DNA from: Nesterenkonia sandarakina
GTDB taxonomy: Bacteria; Actinomycetota; Actinomycetes; Actinomycetales; Micrococcaceae
NCBI RefSeq assembly: GCF_003003175.1
Contig: NZ_PVTY01000015.1
Coordinates: 1-64,000, forward strand
Reading direction: 5' to 3'
DNA: 64,000 nucleotides
Part shown: positions 18,125 through 25,781 of the stretch, piece after piece
Layout: each line of letters opens with the position of its first letter
Numbering within the stretch: position 1 is the first letter of the stretch
Notes under the pieces: model-generated
Databases searched by the model: none
The model's input: only the letters and a program-made list of their open reading frames with translations
Told to the model about the DNA's origin: nothing
Translations under genes and position numbers: made by a program

Positions 18125-18166
18125 AGTGCACGGTGCCGCCATCGTGAGATGGCATGTCTATGCACT
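18125..18166 (-). ncRNA. Two-part hairpin in the rpsA mRNA leader
   Basis: In the roughly 200-nt leader, GCCATC (18138-18143) and GATGGC (18148-18153) form a perfect inner stem closed by a four-base loop. AGTGCA (18125-18130) and TGCACT (18161-18166) form an outer stem. It sits 39-80 nt ahead of the rpsA start. Leader structures mediate S1 autoregulation in other bacteria; that role here is inference. Confidence 0.5.
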
Positions 18167-18297
18167 GAGCGTTGGACAGATGAACAGGGTGAGCTCGGCA
18201 GGTCCCGATTCCGGCGAATACGCCGAAGAGCGGACTTTCGAGCAAGGTCTGCATCAGATGTCGTGTTCGACTCTGTGCGCAGAACGCGCTGGCCCAG

Positions 18298-18325
18298 TTT
18301 ATACCGGCAATCCAATACGAATCAA
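18298..18325 (-). promoter_or_regulatory. rpsA promoter
   Basis: Reading the minus strand, TTGATT (18320-18325) and TATAAA (18298-18303) are separated by 16 bp, a good match to the primary sigma factor consensus. The implied start near 18290 gives a 5' leader of about 200 nt, which contains the hairpin at 18125-18166. Confidence 0.7.
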
Positions 18326-18350
18326 CCGGTGGGCGTGGCCGAGGACTTGC

Positions 18351-19826
18351 TCAGAAATGTGTCGCGCAGAAGGGAACGGTGGGCAGGTCCAGGATCTTCG
18401 CGATCCGTTCCACGTCGGCGGCGGTGGTGTCTTTGAGCCGGCCGGCGGCGTGCAGCGTGCGCACGGAGAAATCGCCCAGGTAGAGCGAGCCGAGCGTCTC
18501 GACGCTGAGCTGGAGCGTGGGGAGATCTGGTGTCGCTTCTCGTGCCGGCGCTGCTGGTGTGGTGTTCGCTGCGGGGGCTCCTGCGGGGGTTCCCGACGCG
18601 TCACCCGCAGCGTCGCGGGTGACGGTGGCGGCGCCGTCGTCGACTCGCACCGTGAAGCTGCCGCCGGTGATCCCCAGCGGGTCCTCGAGTTCGAGGCGGA
18701 AGGAGCCGTCGGCGGTCCAGGCGCGGGCCTCGAGGGCCTTGACCACGTCGAGGATGCGCACCCAGAGCAGGTCGGCCAGTGCGGTGACCTTATAGCTGCG
18801 CGGGTTCACCAGTGCGGACTGCAGCGGGTCCACCACCGGGGCGGTGCGCATGGTGGCGCGGCGGACGATGTCGAGTCCGGCGATGTAGTCCCAGAGCGCG
18901 AGGTGGCTCTGGTCATCGGCCGCGATCAGGTCCCCGATGCGGATGGTGCTGGGCTCGGTGTCCCAGCCTTCGTGCTTGAAGGTGACGTAGCCGCCGATGG
19001 TCCCGTCCTCGCGGACATGGACCGCGGCGCGGAGCTTGCGGTTCCAGGCGGCGGGGTCCTCGGAGTTCCAGCGTGCCGTGGCGGCCATCTGGTAGGTCTG
19101 CTGGCGTCCGATCGAGCCGCGGGTGCGGGCGTGGAAGGCCTCGAAGCTGGTGTTGATCACGTCATCGAGCTTCACCGGGTCCGCGGAGATGACGCGTCCG
19201 GCGGGCTTGCTGCGCAGCGCGAAGCCCTGGCCCTGGCCCTCGCCGAGGTCCACCCGGATGTTGGCCTCGCGGGTGGCGACGCCGAAGCCGAACCGGCCAT
19301 AGATGCCGCCCTCGGAGACGGTGAGCGCGGCGACGGCCATGCCGTCCTCCACGGCGCGGGCGAGCGAGGAGGTCATCATGTGCTTGAGGATGCCGCGGCG
19401 GCGGAAGCTCGGGTTCACCGTGACCACGGTGATCAGCCGGGCCGGCAGCGGACCCGCTGGGCCTCCGGCGTTGAGCGTCTTGTCGTAGCCCACGAAGGTG
19501 CCGACCGGGTGGTCGGCGTCGAAGCCGACCTGCGCGAGCGCGTTGCCCCAGGGCTCTGCGGAGGCGGCGTCGCGGTCCACGTAGACCGCGGTGAGGTTCT
19601 GCTCGTCCTTGACCAGGATCCGACCGACCTGGTTGATCTGCTCGTCGGTGAACCACGGCTCGTAGAAGCCCTGCTCAGCAGTCCGGGCGAAGGCCGCGGT
19701 CTTCGCGTCGACGGTCTTGCCGTCGGAGTCCAAGGACGCAGGGAAGGTCTCGCTGCGCAGACCTGGGGCGAGCGGAGCGACCTCGGGCGGCTGGGGGAAA
19801 GTCTGGTTGTCCACGAGCAACCACAT
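18351..19826 (-). CDS. Eis-like multi-acetylating GNAT N-acetyltransferase
   Basis: Architecture matches Eis. The N-terminal GNAT domain has the acetyl-CoA loop RRRGILKHMM and the hallmark SEGGIYGRFGFG. A second GNAT-like domain and an SCP2-like sterol-carrier fold follow, ending in a terminal phenylalanine (PFCATHF). In Mycobacterium tuberculosis Eis the C-terminal Phe carboxylate acts as the catalytic base, and this feature is kept. Eis enzymes acetylate aminoglycosides at several amines and also protein lysines; the substrate here is unknown. ATG 19826 (MWLLVDNQTF) is preferred over the upstream in-frame ATG 19892. A Pro/Ala/Thr-rich linker interrupts the SCP2-like region (about residues 405-435). 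Confidence 0.85.
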   Translation of the reverse strand: MWLLVDNQTFPQPPEVAPLAPGLRSETFPASLDSDGKTVDAKTAAFARTAEQGFYEPWFTDEQINQVGRILVKDEQNLTAVYVDRDAASAEPWGNALAQVGFDADHPVGTFVGYDKTLNAGGPAGPLPARLITVVTVNPSFRRRGILKHMMTSSLARAVEDGMAVAALTVSEGGIYGRFGFGVATREANIRVDLGEGQGQGFALRSKPAGRVISADPVKLDDVINTSFEAFHARTRGSIGRQQTYQMAATARWNSEDPAAWNRKLRAAVHVREDGTIGGYVTFKHEGWDTEPSTIRIGDLIAADDQSHLALWDYIAGLDIVRRATMRTAPVVDPLQSALVNPRSYKVTALADLLWVRILDVVKALEARAWTADGSFRLELEDPLGITGGSFTVRVDDGAATVTRDAAGDASGTPAGAPAANTTPAAPAREATPDLPTLQLSVETLGSLYLGDFSVRTLHAAGRLKDTTAADVERIAKILDLPTVPFCATHF

Positions 19827-20168
19827 TATCGGTCCGGTGAGACGGGTGCCAGGTGGAGCGGCGGGGTCTCGGGAGGGCGGCGACGCATGCATGCCTGCGA
19901 CTCGCTCGCCATGGAAACTGCCCGGAAAGATACATTGAGGGCTTGTCCGCGGAGAGCCGAACCCCCGGAGGGAGAGTTTTAGAGACCCAGGTCACTCGGA
20001 TACGCTGGGTGGGCAGCTCAAGCAGCGGGCTCTTGGAACAATCTTCAAGGCAGGCTTCTTGCAGCACTTCTCCCCCGCCCGCGGACTTATTCTCTTCGCG
20101 ACTGGCGGCCACAGGCTCGCTCCGAGCAACGACACCCTGACACCCATGCCTCTCTGGTGCGTCGCGTG
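19827..20168. other. Divergent gap with a possible structured leader
   Basis: There is no gene in these 342 bp. On the plus strand, AGAGCC (19953-19958) can pair with GGCTCT (20028-20033), enclosing CCC/GGG (19962-19964, 19970-19972) and ACCCAG/CTGGGT (19985-19990, 20005-20010). That gives a three-way-junction-like fold ahead of the CBS gene pair. It matches no riboswitch I recognise. Confidence 0.35.
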
Positions 20169-20648
20169 ATGCAGGTACAAGACCTCATGTCTGGTGCCCC
20201 GCGACGCGTCTGGACGACCCAGTCTCTGCCCGACGCGGTGGACCTGTTCGATCACCAGAACCCAGCGGTCGTCGTCGTCGACCTACGCGACCACCCAGTC
20301 GGGCTGATCACCAAAGCTGCGGTCTCTCGCACGGCCGCGAAACAGCCCGACCGCTGGAGCACCATCAGGTGCGCACACCTGATGGAACCACTCACCAGCC
20401 AGCTGCGACCCGATGACTCCCTCGAGGGGGCACTCGCCCTCTACCGCGACGGCGGACCACGACCACTGCTGGTCTTCAACGGAGACCACCCCATCGGGGT
20501 GCTCTACCCGGAGTATGTCCTGGCCTCGACACCGGCATCCGATAGACCCGCACGTGCCTCCGATCCCATGGCCCCAGCAAGTCGCCCCCGTAGTTTTTCT
20601 GCGTCCACGCCGTTGGACCTTCCCACATCTGACACAGATACCTTCTGA
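20169..20648 (+). CDS. CBS-domain protein (first of a pair)
   Basis: The product has two CBS motifs and no catalytic domain: the first begins MQVQDLMSGAPRRV and the second HLMEPLTSQLRPDDSL. CBS pairs form a Bateman module that binds adenosine nucleotides or SAM. The C-terminal 40 residues are a Pro/Ser/Ala-rich disordered tail. ATG 20169 is preferred by analogy with its neighbour, whose CBS motif starts at the first residues; GTG 20157 is also in frame. The second CBS gene starts 18 bp downstream, so the pair is an operon. Its target is unknown. Confidence 0.75.
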   Translation: MQVQDLMSGAPRRVWTTQSLPDAVDLFDHQNPAVVVVDLRDHPVGLITKAAVSRTAAKQPDRWSTIRCAHLMEPLTSQLRPDDSLEGALALYRDGGPRPLLVFNGDHPIGVLYPEYVLASTPASDRPARASDPMAPASRPRSFSASTPLDLPTSDTDTF

Positions 20649-20666
20649 CAGGAGAAACCCCACACC

Positions 20667-21110
20667 ATGACGACCGTCGCAGAACTGATGACCTTTGGCG
20701 TGCCGCACCTCAGCGCGCACTGCACCCTGGAAGACGCCGCCCGCGCCTTCGATCAGTCCGGTATCGCTGCCCTGCCGCTCTGCCACTCAGATGGCGCACT
20801 GCTCGGCCTGGTAACCCGCCAGGACATGTCTCGGGCTTTCCGCTCCCTCGGAGAACTCGCGAACTCTTTGAGAGCCCAACACCTGATGAAGCCTGACGCG
20901 CCGAGCATCGGAGTCCACGATTCGGTCGAGCAGGCGATGGCGCAGATGGCCGTGCACCAGACCCAGCACCTCCCAGTTCTGGACGGGACCGCTGTCTGCG
21001 GCGTCATCACCAGCACTCAGATCGGCCTTGCCCGCCCCGAGGTGGATATCGAGCAACTCATCGAACACGTCAAACTCCCGGCGGACCCCACCCAGGCGTC
21101 GTTCTCCTGA
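20667..21110 (+). CDS. CBS-domain protein (second of a pair)
   Basis: Two canonical CBS motifs make up nearly the whole 147-residue protein: TVAELMTFGVPHL...IAALPL...LLGLVTRQD and QHLMKPDAPSIGVHDS...QHLPVLD...VCGVITSTQ. It is a free-standing Bateman module related to the preceding gene product, so the two may form a heteromer. An AGGAG ribosome-binding site precedes ATG 20667. Free-standing CBS proteins often sense energy or redox state, but nothing here identifies a partner. The 3' end lies opposite the degenerate sigma gene. Confidence 0.82.
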   Translation: MTTVAELMTFGVPHLSAHCTLEDAARAFDQSGIAALPLCHSDGALLGLVTRQDMSRAFRSLGELANSLRAQHLMKPDAPSIGVHDSVEQAMAQMAVHQTQHLPVLDGTAVCGVITSTQIGLARPEVDIEQLIEHVKLPADPTQASFS

Positions 21111-21619
21111 GGTCCCCAGGAGCAGCGCCTGAGGGTCACGGGCCCGCATAGACCAGATTCACCTGACGTCGTAGGTGACACCAGCACAGCGATCCTCGCC
21201 GACCATTCTTCAGTGGTATCACGATCGGCCAGTACCGCGCCCAGGGCCTTCAACCCGTAATACATCCGAGTGCGCAAGGTGGCGACCGGAACACCTGTCT
21301 GTTCTGAAAGTTCCTCAAAACGCACGCCGTGCAGCTGCACGGCGGATATCACTTGGCGGTGCTCGAAGGTCAGAGTGGCCAGACCTTCATAGAGAGCAAT
21401 CCGCTCCACGACGCGCAGATCCTCTGTCACCGGTTCACTCAGCCACTCAAGCTTCTCTGAGTCCGTCGGTGTCAGACGGCGAACCCGCGCCCGCATGGCG
21501 TCGATGACAAGGTTCCGGGCGATTGCGAAGAGCGCTTCCCCGTGCTCTGCAAATGCCTGCTGGACGTCGAAGGGCATGTCATTCGTGGAATCCACGGCGA
21601 CCACCAGCTCGCAGACCAC
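21017..21619 (-). pseudogene. ECF sigma factor with region 2 apparently deleted
   Basis: Sigma region 4 is intact (about residues 72-125: YEGLATLTFEHRQVISAVQL, then the helix-turn-helix FEELSEQTGVPVATLRTRM). The last part of region 2 is also present (AIARNLVIDAMRARVRR). It is joined directly to what looks like the start of the protein (FAEHGEALF), with no room for regions 2.1-2.3 that bind core polymerase and melt the -10. An in-frame deletion of about 50 codons would explain this. The last 50 or so residues are low-similarity and read across the CBS gene on the other strand. Region 2 loss should abolish sigma function. Confidence 0.65.
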
Positions 21620-21748
21620 GCCAGAGGCCCCACTAAAGTGTCCATACCGTCAACAGGTCCTTAGCTCAGGAACTTGAAGGAGTGCGGAGATGACCATCCG
21701 AATGGCGCGCTTCGAGCGAACCTCGGGAACTCTCCTCACCCACGGGCG

Positions 21749-22036
21749 TCAGCCCTGTGATGGCGGGGCCGACGCTCCATGTCCATGACCGGAGGGGTCA
21801 GCGTTGATGGTTCTGTCAAGAATGCGGGCCTCCAGTCCGGCTGGCAGGCCTTCCTCGCGCCACGTCACCCCGGCTTTACCGAACCGTCGGATGATTTCCC
21901 GAAGCTCCTCGAGCTCCAGGTCGATCGTGGGGTCCGCCGCTCGGGCCTGGTCGAGTTCCTGCTGTTCGCCATCACTGAGACTGCCCGCCAAGACACCAGC
22001 GATGAGAGCTTCTCGCCGGGAGGGATAACTGTCCAT
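21749..22036 (-). CDS. Small anti-sigma-like protein without membrane helix
   Basis: The 95-residue protein (ATG 22036, with GGAGGT upstream; an in-frame ATG at 22069 also exists) begins REALIAGVLAGSLSDGEQQE and continues ELEELREIIRRFG. This resembles the N-terminal sigma-binding helices of RskA-type anti-sigma factors. It has no CHCC zinc motif and no transmembrane segment, and the tail is Gly/His/Pro-rich. It lies upstream of the sigma gene, the reverse of the common sigma-then-anti-sigma order. With the sigma factor broken it may now be a relic, or it may be a small soluble anti-sigma. Confidence 0.5.
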   Translation of the reverse strand: MDSYPSRREALIAGVLAGSLSDGEQQELDQARAADPTIDLELEELREIIRRFGKAGVTWREEGLPAGLEARILDRTINADPSGHGHGASAPPSQG

Positions 22037-22746
22037 GGTGAGAATCAACCTCCAGGCTCTTTTCCACAAAAATGTACCGTCGCAATACCTTTGAGTACCC
22101 CATTATGCATCAAAAACCTGGACCGCCGCTGGAGCCGGGAGAGCACCCCTGTGGCCGCTCTTGAACCCACCAGGACAGACTCCCAAAGATTGGCCATGGG
22201 CAAGCACTCTCTCATTTCTCAGGTTCTTTCGGGCGAGGCTATCTGGGACGCAGAAGAGAAATCCCTCTTTGACTGCGGGTTGATGACTCCATTGAAAACA
22301 TCCGTGCGATGGATCCTGGCTCGCCTGACCCTTCCTCTCAACCGGGATCTCCATCTACGATCGAGCCACAGTCTGGCTCTGGGCCCCTCGGACCAGGCTG
22401 TTTCCTTTCGGAGAACATGAGAGGGCCAGGCCCCGTTGGCTACGCACCAGGCCAGCGGGGCTTCCTACTGACCTGCGCCACCCGCGGAGAATGTCACCAG
22501 TATTATCTTTTGTATACCAAATCAACTCTTAAAAAACTCCAATCTATGCAGATCATTTAAATGTAGATCACGACGTGCACGTATCACCCACGAGTAATAC
22601 TTGAGATTCAAGGAATGGTGCTGGGCATGGGATCTTGCCGGCTTTCAACCGAAAAGCGAGGCACTGAGTCGATTCAGGAGGCAGAAGCAGCCCCCTGGGA
22701 CGAACTTGATGAGAGTAAACCTCGAGAGATCGTCACCTAGGGCTCG
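22037..22746. other. Gene-poor accessory gap
   Basis: About 700 bp show no recognisable gene. A very AT-rich stretch (about 22495-22570) stands out against the genome. GCCCCGTTGGC (22430-22440) and GCCAGCGGGGC (22451-22461) form an 11-bp stem with one G-T pair and a 10-nt loop, but no T-run follows. A 37-codon frame (22627-22740) directly precedes the arsenate reductase fragment; I cannot identify it. Confidence 0.45.
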
Positions 22747-23070
22747 ATGCGAGGCGTCCTCACGTTGATCTCAGCAAGAATCACGCCCTCGGAGCACCTC
22801 GACGAGAACGTGGTCACCGTGATGGATGAGATCGGGATCAGCCTCGACGAGCAGTTCCCCAAGCCGCTCGCCGACGACGTCGTCCAGGCCGCCGACGTCG
22901 TGATCACCATGAGCTGCGGCGACACCTGCCCGATCTACCCGGGGAAGAGGTACGAAGACTGGACCATCAGCGACCCCGCCGCCCTAGACCTCGAAGGTAT
23001 CCGCAGCGTCCGGGACGCGCTGAGGACCCGAGTCATGGAGCTGGCCGACGGGTTGGTCACGCTGCCCTGA
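22747..23070 (+). pseudogene. Arsenate reductase (LMW-phosphatase type), N-terminus missing
   Basis: The 107 codons match the C-terminal two-thirds of actinobacterial thiol-coupled arsenate reductases: DEIGISLDEQFPKPL, AADVVITMSCGDTCP, IYPGKRYEDW and IRSVRDALRTRV. The N-terminal 35-40 residues with the CX5R nucleophile loop are absent. The frame instead opens with unrelated residues (MRGVLTLISARITP), so the product cannot be catalytic. No other ars genes are in the window. It looks like a remnant left by deletion or recombination. Its 3' end overlaps the convergent racemase-like gene by about 87 bp. Confidence 0.75.
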
Positions 23071-23811
23071 GCCACTCTGTGCGGTGAGGCGCAGCAGCGA
23101 CTGCCCCTCCCCGTGCGCGAGCTTCCCCACGCGCCGCAGTCCGGCCCACAGGGTGGCCTGGTTGGCGGTGATGATCGGCTTCCCCAGCTCAGCCTCCAGC
23201 GGCGCGATGAGGTCGTACGTCGGGAGGTTGGTGCAGCTGACCAGGATGGCCTCAGCGTCTGGTGTGTCAGCCCGCCGGATCAGCTCGGCGGCCTGCGCGT
23301 AGGGGACCTCCCAGATGCGGCCGTCGAGCCCGAGCTCAGCCCTTCCGGTCACGCTGATGCCGTACTCGTCGAGGAACGATTCCAGCAGCAGGGACAGCGC
23401 GGGCGTGTAGGGGGTCGCGGTAGAGACCTGTGTGATTCCGAGGACGGCGAGAGCTTCGACCATCGCCCCGGAGGCCGTCACCGCGTCACGAGCCCCGGCG
23501 TCGGTCATCGCCTGGACGAGACCTTCCTGCCCCGCCCGACCACTCACGAAGCTCCCGGACGAGCAGGCGTAGAGGACCACGCCTGCGCGACCGGCGGTGA
23601 GACTGCGGACCCCTTCGGTGACCACGCTGGTCTCGGCGACCTCCCGGGCGAACTCCACGGTGACCACATCGTCCAAAAACGGCGTCCGGGTCACCAGCAG
23701 GTCGACGTCGGCGGGGAGCCAGCGCCACAGCTCGGCGTCGAGCTCCATGTCGAACGGCACGACCACGCCGAGCGCCTCCCGGGGAGCCGGGCCGGGGATC
23801 TCGGGGGTCAT
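22984..23811 (-). CDS. Asp/Glu racemase-superfamily protein (maleate isomerase-like)
   Basis: The fold is the two-lobed Asp/Glu/hydantoin racemase type used by maleate cis-trans isomerase and arylmalonate decarboxylase. Both catalytic cysteine positions are present: YACSSGSFV (Cys83) and VSCTNLPTYD (Cys193), counting from ATG 23811. The natural C-terminus is probably near residue 245; the remaining residues (rich in Ser, Gln and Gly) read over the arsenate reductase remnant and look non-native. It lies 45 bp downstream of the DUF3830 gene in the same direction and opposite a second homologue. It probably acts on a small dicarboxylate; the exact reaction is unknown. Confidence 0.78.
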   Translation of the reverse strand: MTPEIPGPAPREALGVVVPFDMELDAELWRWLPADVDLLVTRTPFLDDVVTVEFAREVAETSVVTEGVRSLTAGRAGVVLYACSSGSFVSGRAGQEGLVQAMTDAGARDAVTASGAMVEALAVLGITQVSTATPYTPALSLLLESFLDEYGISVTGRAELGLDGRIWEVPYAQAAELIRRADTPDAEAILVSCTNLPTYDLIAPLEAELGKPIITANQATLWAGLRRVGKLAHGEGQSLLRLTAQSGSGQRDQPVGQLHDSGPQRVPDAADTFEV

Positions 23812-23856
23812 GTCTGTCCCTTTCCACATCGCTGAGTGTCTGGTCAGAGTGTCTGG

Positions 23857-24360
23857 TCATGGCGTCTCGAAGCGGGCGAAGCTCAGGGTCTCTCCGCGAG
23901 CGCCACCCATCCAGATGTCCTGGCACGCGGCGGCGAGCTCCTCGAGCCCTTCCTCGATCGCGCCGAACACGTTCCCGGGCACCCACCCGACGTCACCGTT
24001 GATCAGCAGGTTGTTGCGGCCGTAGAAGACCGCCAGGTCGATCAGCAACCGGTTCTCCGCGGTCCCGGCGGTGGCCTCGTACCCGTAGGCGGGGTTCTCC
24101 AGCACGCCGTCAAAGCTGAAATAGCACAGGTCCCCTGGGATGGGTGTGACCGTCTGGTTCTCGGGGCCCGGCTCCTCGGGGGCGAAGGCCGGGACCAGGG
24201 CGTAGATCTCATTGCGGGCGTACTTGCCGTGGTAGACCTGCCCGAACTGGGGCAGGGCCCGCCAGACGGCCTCTGCGGTGCGCGGCGCCTCGGCGTCGAG
24301 CAGCCGGGCCCTCGCGGTGACGCCGCGCTTCTCCAGCGTGATGGTGAGGTAGCGGGTCAT
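23857..24360 (-). CDS. DUF3830 family protein (cyclophilin-like fold)
   Basis: The 167-residue protein carries features I associate with DUF3830: an N-terminal strand followed by ARNEIYALVPAF, NQTVTPIPGD and a Gly-rich C-terminal half with FYGRNNLLINGDVGWVPGN. The family is described as cyclophilin-like and often sits beside maleate-isomerase-type and amidohydrolase genes, but its biochemical role is not established. It is the first gene of the minus-strand unit and is transcribed away from the second racemase-like gene. A 19-bp inverted repeat lies in the shared promoter region. There is no signal peptide. Confidence 0.75.
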   Translation of the reverse strand: MTRYLTITLEKRGVTARARLLDAEAPRTAEAVWRALPQFGQVYHGKYARNEIYALVPAFAPEEPGPENQTVTPIPGDLCYFSFDGVLENPAYGYEATAGTAENRLLIDLAVFYGRNNLLINGDVGWVPGNVFGAIEEGLEELAAACQDIWMGGARGETLSFARFETP

Positions 24361-24414
24361 CAGCAGGCTCCGTTCGACGGCCTCCAGGCACCGCAGGACG
24401 GCACCCTATGTTTG

Positions 24415-24433
24415 TCTACAAGCTACCTGTAGA
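24415..24433. promoter_or_regulatory. Inverted repeat in the DUF3830/racemase divergent promoter
   Basis: TCTACA and TGTAGA are exact inverted arms separated by 7 bp (AGCTACC). The left half lies in TTGTCTACAA, which resembles half-sites of GntR/FadR-type regulators. It lies between the two divergent genes, so one regulator could control the whole cluster. No GntR gene is nearby. Confidence 0.45.
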
Positions 24434-24478
24434 TTTCTTCGGAGAGACTCGCCACGCACCACGAGAGGGCACATCATC

Positions 24479-25189
24479 ATGTACACCCTCGCCATCCTCT
24501 ATCCCGGATACAGCGCGGAGGACGAGTTCCCCGCCCTGGAGCAGCTGATTCCAGACACCACCTTCCGGGTGATCCACACCTGGGAGGGCCGCACCGCCCA
24601 CGACGTCGAGGCCCTGCTGGACCTCGGATCTCGGGACAACCTGGTGCCGGCAGCGGAGCAGGCCCGTGAGCTCTCCCCCGACGCGGCGATGTGGGCGTGC
24701 ACCTCGGGAAGCTTCGTCTACGGCCGGGATGGCTGCCGGGAGCAGGCGGGCTGGATCGAGCAGGCCGCCGGCGTCCCGTCCTCCTCCACCTCTCTGGCCT
24801 TCGCCGAGGCCGTGCACCACCTCGGCCTCAGCCGGGTCGCGGTGGCAGCGACCTACCCGGAAGAGGTCGCCACGCATTTCGTGCGGTTCCTGGAGCAGGA
24901 CGGGATCGCGGTGACCGCGCTGTCCACCTATGGCGTTCCCAGCGGCGAGGACGCGGGCCGGTTGGACGCCGAGTGGGTGCTCGAGACCGCCCGCGCCGCA
25001 GACCTCACCGACGCGCAGTGCCTGCTGATCCAGGACACCGCGCTGCACACGATCGCCGTACTGCCCCGTCTCGAGAAGGCTCTGGGCCTACCGGTGCTCA
25101 CCGCCAACCAGGTCACCGCCTGGCAGGGGCTGCGCCTGGCCGGCCACTCGGGCCGGGCCGAGGGGCTCGGGGCGCTGTTCCGCGGCTGA
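24479..25189 (+). CDS. Asp/Glu racemase-superfamily protein lacking the second cysteine
   Basis: This 236-residue paralogue of the divergent racemase-like protein keeps the first catalytic cysteine (WACTSGSFVYG, Cys74) and the overall layout, including LGLSRVAVAATYPEEV and LPVLTANQVTAWQGLRL. At the second cysteine site, where the relative reads SCTNLPT, it reads QDTALHT with Asp186. A two-cysteine racemase or isomerase mechanism is therefore unlikely. It may be a one-cysteine enzyme of altered chemistry, or a non-catalytic partner. It starts at ATG 24479, divergent from DUF3830. Substrate and partner are unknown. Confidence 0.75.
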   Translation: MYTLAILYPGYSAEDEFPALEQLIPDTTFRVIHTWEGRTAHDVEALLDLGSRDNLVPAAEQARELSPDAAMWACTSGSFVYGRDGCREQAGWIEQAAGVPSSSTSLAFAEAVHHLGLSRVAVAATYPEEVATHFVRFLEQDGIAVTALSTYGVPSGEDAGRLDAEWVLETARAADLTDAQCLLIQDTALHTIAVLPRLEKALGLPVLTANQVTAWQGLRLAGHSGRAEGLGALFRG

Positions 25190-25243
25190 GCCGGACGTCC
25201 GGGTTCCCGTAGGTCTCGGGGTCTTCAGAGACTTGAGCAAGCT

Positions 25244-25666
25244 TCAGTCGAAGCGCACGAATGCCCGGATCGGTCCGCCCGGGAACTCATCGGATCGGGT
25301 GTAGCCCAGCGCCTCGTAGAAGGCCCGCTGCTGCGGCCCGTCGTCGGTGATCAGGACCTTCTGACGAACATGCGGGTATTCGGCGAGCGCCCGCTCCGCC
25401 AGCGCCCGACCCACTCCAGCTCTGCGGTGTGAGGGCAGCACCAGGATGTCTTGGAGATAGCAGATCGTGCTTCCGTCGGAGATGACTCGGGCGAGTCCGA
25501 CCAGCCGCTGGTCATCGTGGGCGGCCACCAGAGTCGATGACCCCTCCAGGGCCTTCCGCAGACTCGCGGGATCATCCGTGTAGGCAGTCCACTGCACTGC
25601 GCCGTAGAGAGCCAGCACCTCGTCGAAGACCAGATCCTTCGCGGAGACAACGTGGGTGGTGATCAT
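25244..25666 (-). CDS. GNAT-family N-acetyltransferase
   Basis: A compact single GNAT domain (140 residues) shows the acetyl-CoA pyrophosphate loop RRAGVGRALAERAL near residue 83, preceded by strand LQDILVLPSH and followed by LITDDGPQQRAFYEALGY. Family members acetylate small amines, antibiotics or protein N-termini; the substrate here cannot be told. It stands alone, convergent with the racemase-like gene (a weak GTCTC/GAGAC hairpin lies at 25213-25232) and downstream of polA. Confidence 0.85.
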   Translation of the reverse strand: MITTHVVSAKDLVFDEVLALYGAVQWTAYTDDPASLRKALEGSSTLVAAHDDQRLVGLARVISDGSTICYLQDILVLPSHRRAGVGRALAERALAEYPHVRQKVLITDDGPQQRAFYEALGYTRSDEFPGGPIRAFVRFD

Positions 25667-25781
25667 GGACTCATCGAATCACACGGAGCGGAGAAACTGG
25701 CAGAGGCCGACTCGGCCAGCGGACGTGAGCTGCGGCGGGGTGCGCCCGGAACCACTCCGGCCCCCGCCTAACCGATCTACC

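Noticed and set aside
16797-19982. A 1061-codon open frame on the plus strand opposite rpsA and the Eis-like gene
   Set aside because: It spans two well-supported genes and the gap between them, its composition mirrors their codon bias, and it has no recognisable domain. It is an antisense shadow.
21779-22420. A 213-codon plus-strand frame opposite the anti-sigma-like gene
   Set aside because: No recognisable family, and the first half is the complement of a better-supported small gene.
22627-22740. A 37-codon frame just before the arsenate reductase fragment
   Set aside because: Too short, no clear ribosome-binding site and no similarity I recognise; mentioned only as part of the gap.
25213-25232. 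GTCTC/GAGAC hairpin as a terminator between the racemase-like and GNAT genes
   Set aside because: The stem is only 5 bp and no T-run follows on either strand.
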